From assembly GCA_947478655.1 (NCBI GenBank), contig CANJWU010000075.1, positions 1 to 5,826 on the forward strand: a stretch of DNA of 5,826 nucleotides, written 5' to 3'. Position 1 is the first letter of the stretch. Every line of letters begins with the position of its first letter. Below are positions 5,768-5,826 of this stretch, piece by piece. The position numbers and the translations under genes were made by a program. Source of the stretch: Sphingobacteriales bacterium (GTDB lineage: Bacteria; Bacteroidota; Bacteroidia; Sphingobacteriales; Sphingobacteriaceae). Below the pieces are notes generated by a model, which worked only from the letters and a program-made list of their open reading frames with translations, had not been told where the DNA came from and did no database searches.

Positions 5768-5826
5768 TTGTTTGTTGATTAAAAATATTTATTGCTAATG
5801 TTAAATCTTCAGGCGTATCAATAGCA
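5748..5826 (-). CDS. C-terminal end of a probable CMP-sugar cytidylyltransferase (KdsB/NeuA-like), runs off right edge
   Basis: Seen: in the minus frame read from 5825, 25 codons end at a TAA (5750-5748). The peptide begins AIDTPEDLTLAINIFNQQ and ends NGNERL. The motif (x)IDTPEDL followed by an amphipathic helix is the characteristic C-terminus of CTP-dependent sugar cytidylyltransferases: KdsB (CMP-Kdo synthesis for LPS), and the NeuA/PseF group that activates nonulosonic acids. KdsB is the leading guess because nearly every LPS-bearing Bacteroidota carries it, but 25 residues cannot separate these families. It overlaps the next gene by 20 nt in another frame, which indicates it belongs to the same operon. 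It is not an independent ORF start; the gene body lies outside the window. Confidence 0.68.
   Translation of the reverse strand, partial: AIDTPEDLTLAINIFNQQTNGNERL

Noticed and set aside
1..5826. Mobile elements, CRISPR array, tRNA/rRNA, toxin-antitoxin or defence system
   Set aside because: No spaced direct repeats, transposase or integrase motifs, cloverleaf-like segments or defence-family motifs were seen; the window is filled by intact housekeeping-type genes on one strand.

Overview
The window reads as an ordinary chromosomal stretch of an AT-rich member of the Bacteroidota. Support for this: every gene lacks a clear Shine-Dalgarno site and has A-rich leaders instead; the -7 boxes I can find match the Bacteroidota pattern TAnnTTTG; and the pyrG-then-yidC order, with a YidC N-terminus starting MDRNT, is typical of that phylum. 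The class within the phylum cannot be fixed from this sequence. All recognised genes lie on the minus strand, so transcription runs from position 5826 towards 1.

In transcription order: (1) the last 25 residues of a probable CMP-sugar cytidylyltransferase (5748-5826, KdsB-like tail); (2) a 70-residue PhnA/YjdM C-terminal-domain protein; (3) a pirin-family protein; (4) an exported esterase of the EstD/enterochelin-esterase type; (5) rlmF, the 23S rRNA m6A1618 methyltransferase; (6) an exported or lipid-anchored S33-type alpha/beta hydrolase. Their junctions are a 20-nt overlap, a 1-nt TAATG overlap, a directly abutting TAAATG, a 17-nt gap and a 19-nt overlap. They therefore look like one tightly packed, probably translationally coupled operon whose promoter lies beyond the right edge.

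A 136-nt intergenic region (1810-1945) separates this operon from pyrG, the CTP synthase. It holds a probable pyrG promoter and a small leader hairpin. pyrG ends in a strong intrinsic terminator (127-159), followed at once by a probable promoter (101-131) and the first 25 codons of yidC, the membrane-protein insertase, which runs off the left edge.

Functionally the window mixes nucleotide supply (pyrG), a CTP consumer in surface-sugar activation (partial cytidylyltransferase), envelope biogenesis (yidC), rRNA modification (rlmF) and two exported serine hydrolases of unknown substrate. I found no mobile element, CRISPR array, tRNA/rRNA, phage gene or convincing new system. The best second-look items are the gene boundaries on either side of pyrG and the unusual gene mix of the six-gene operon.
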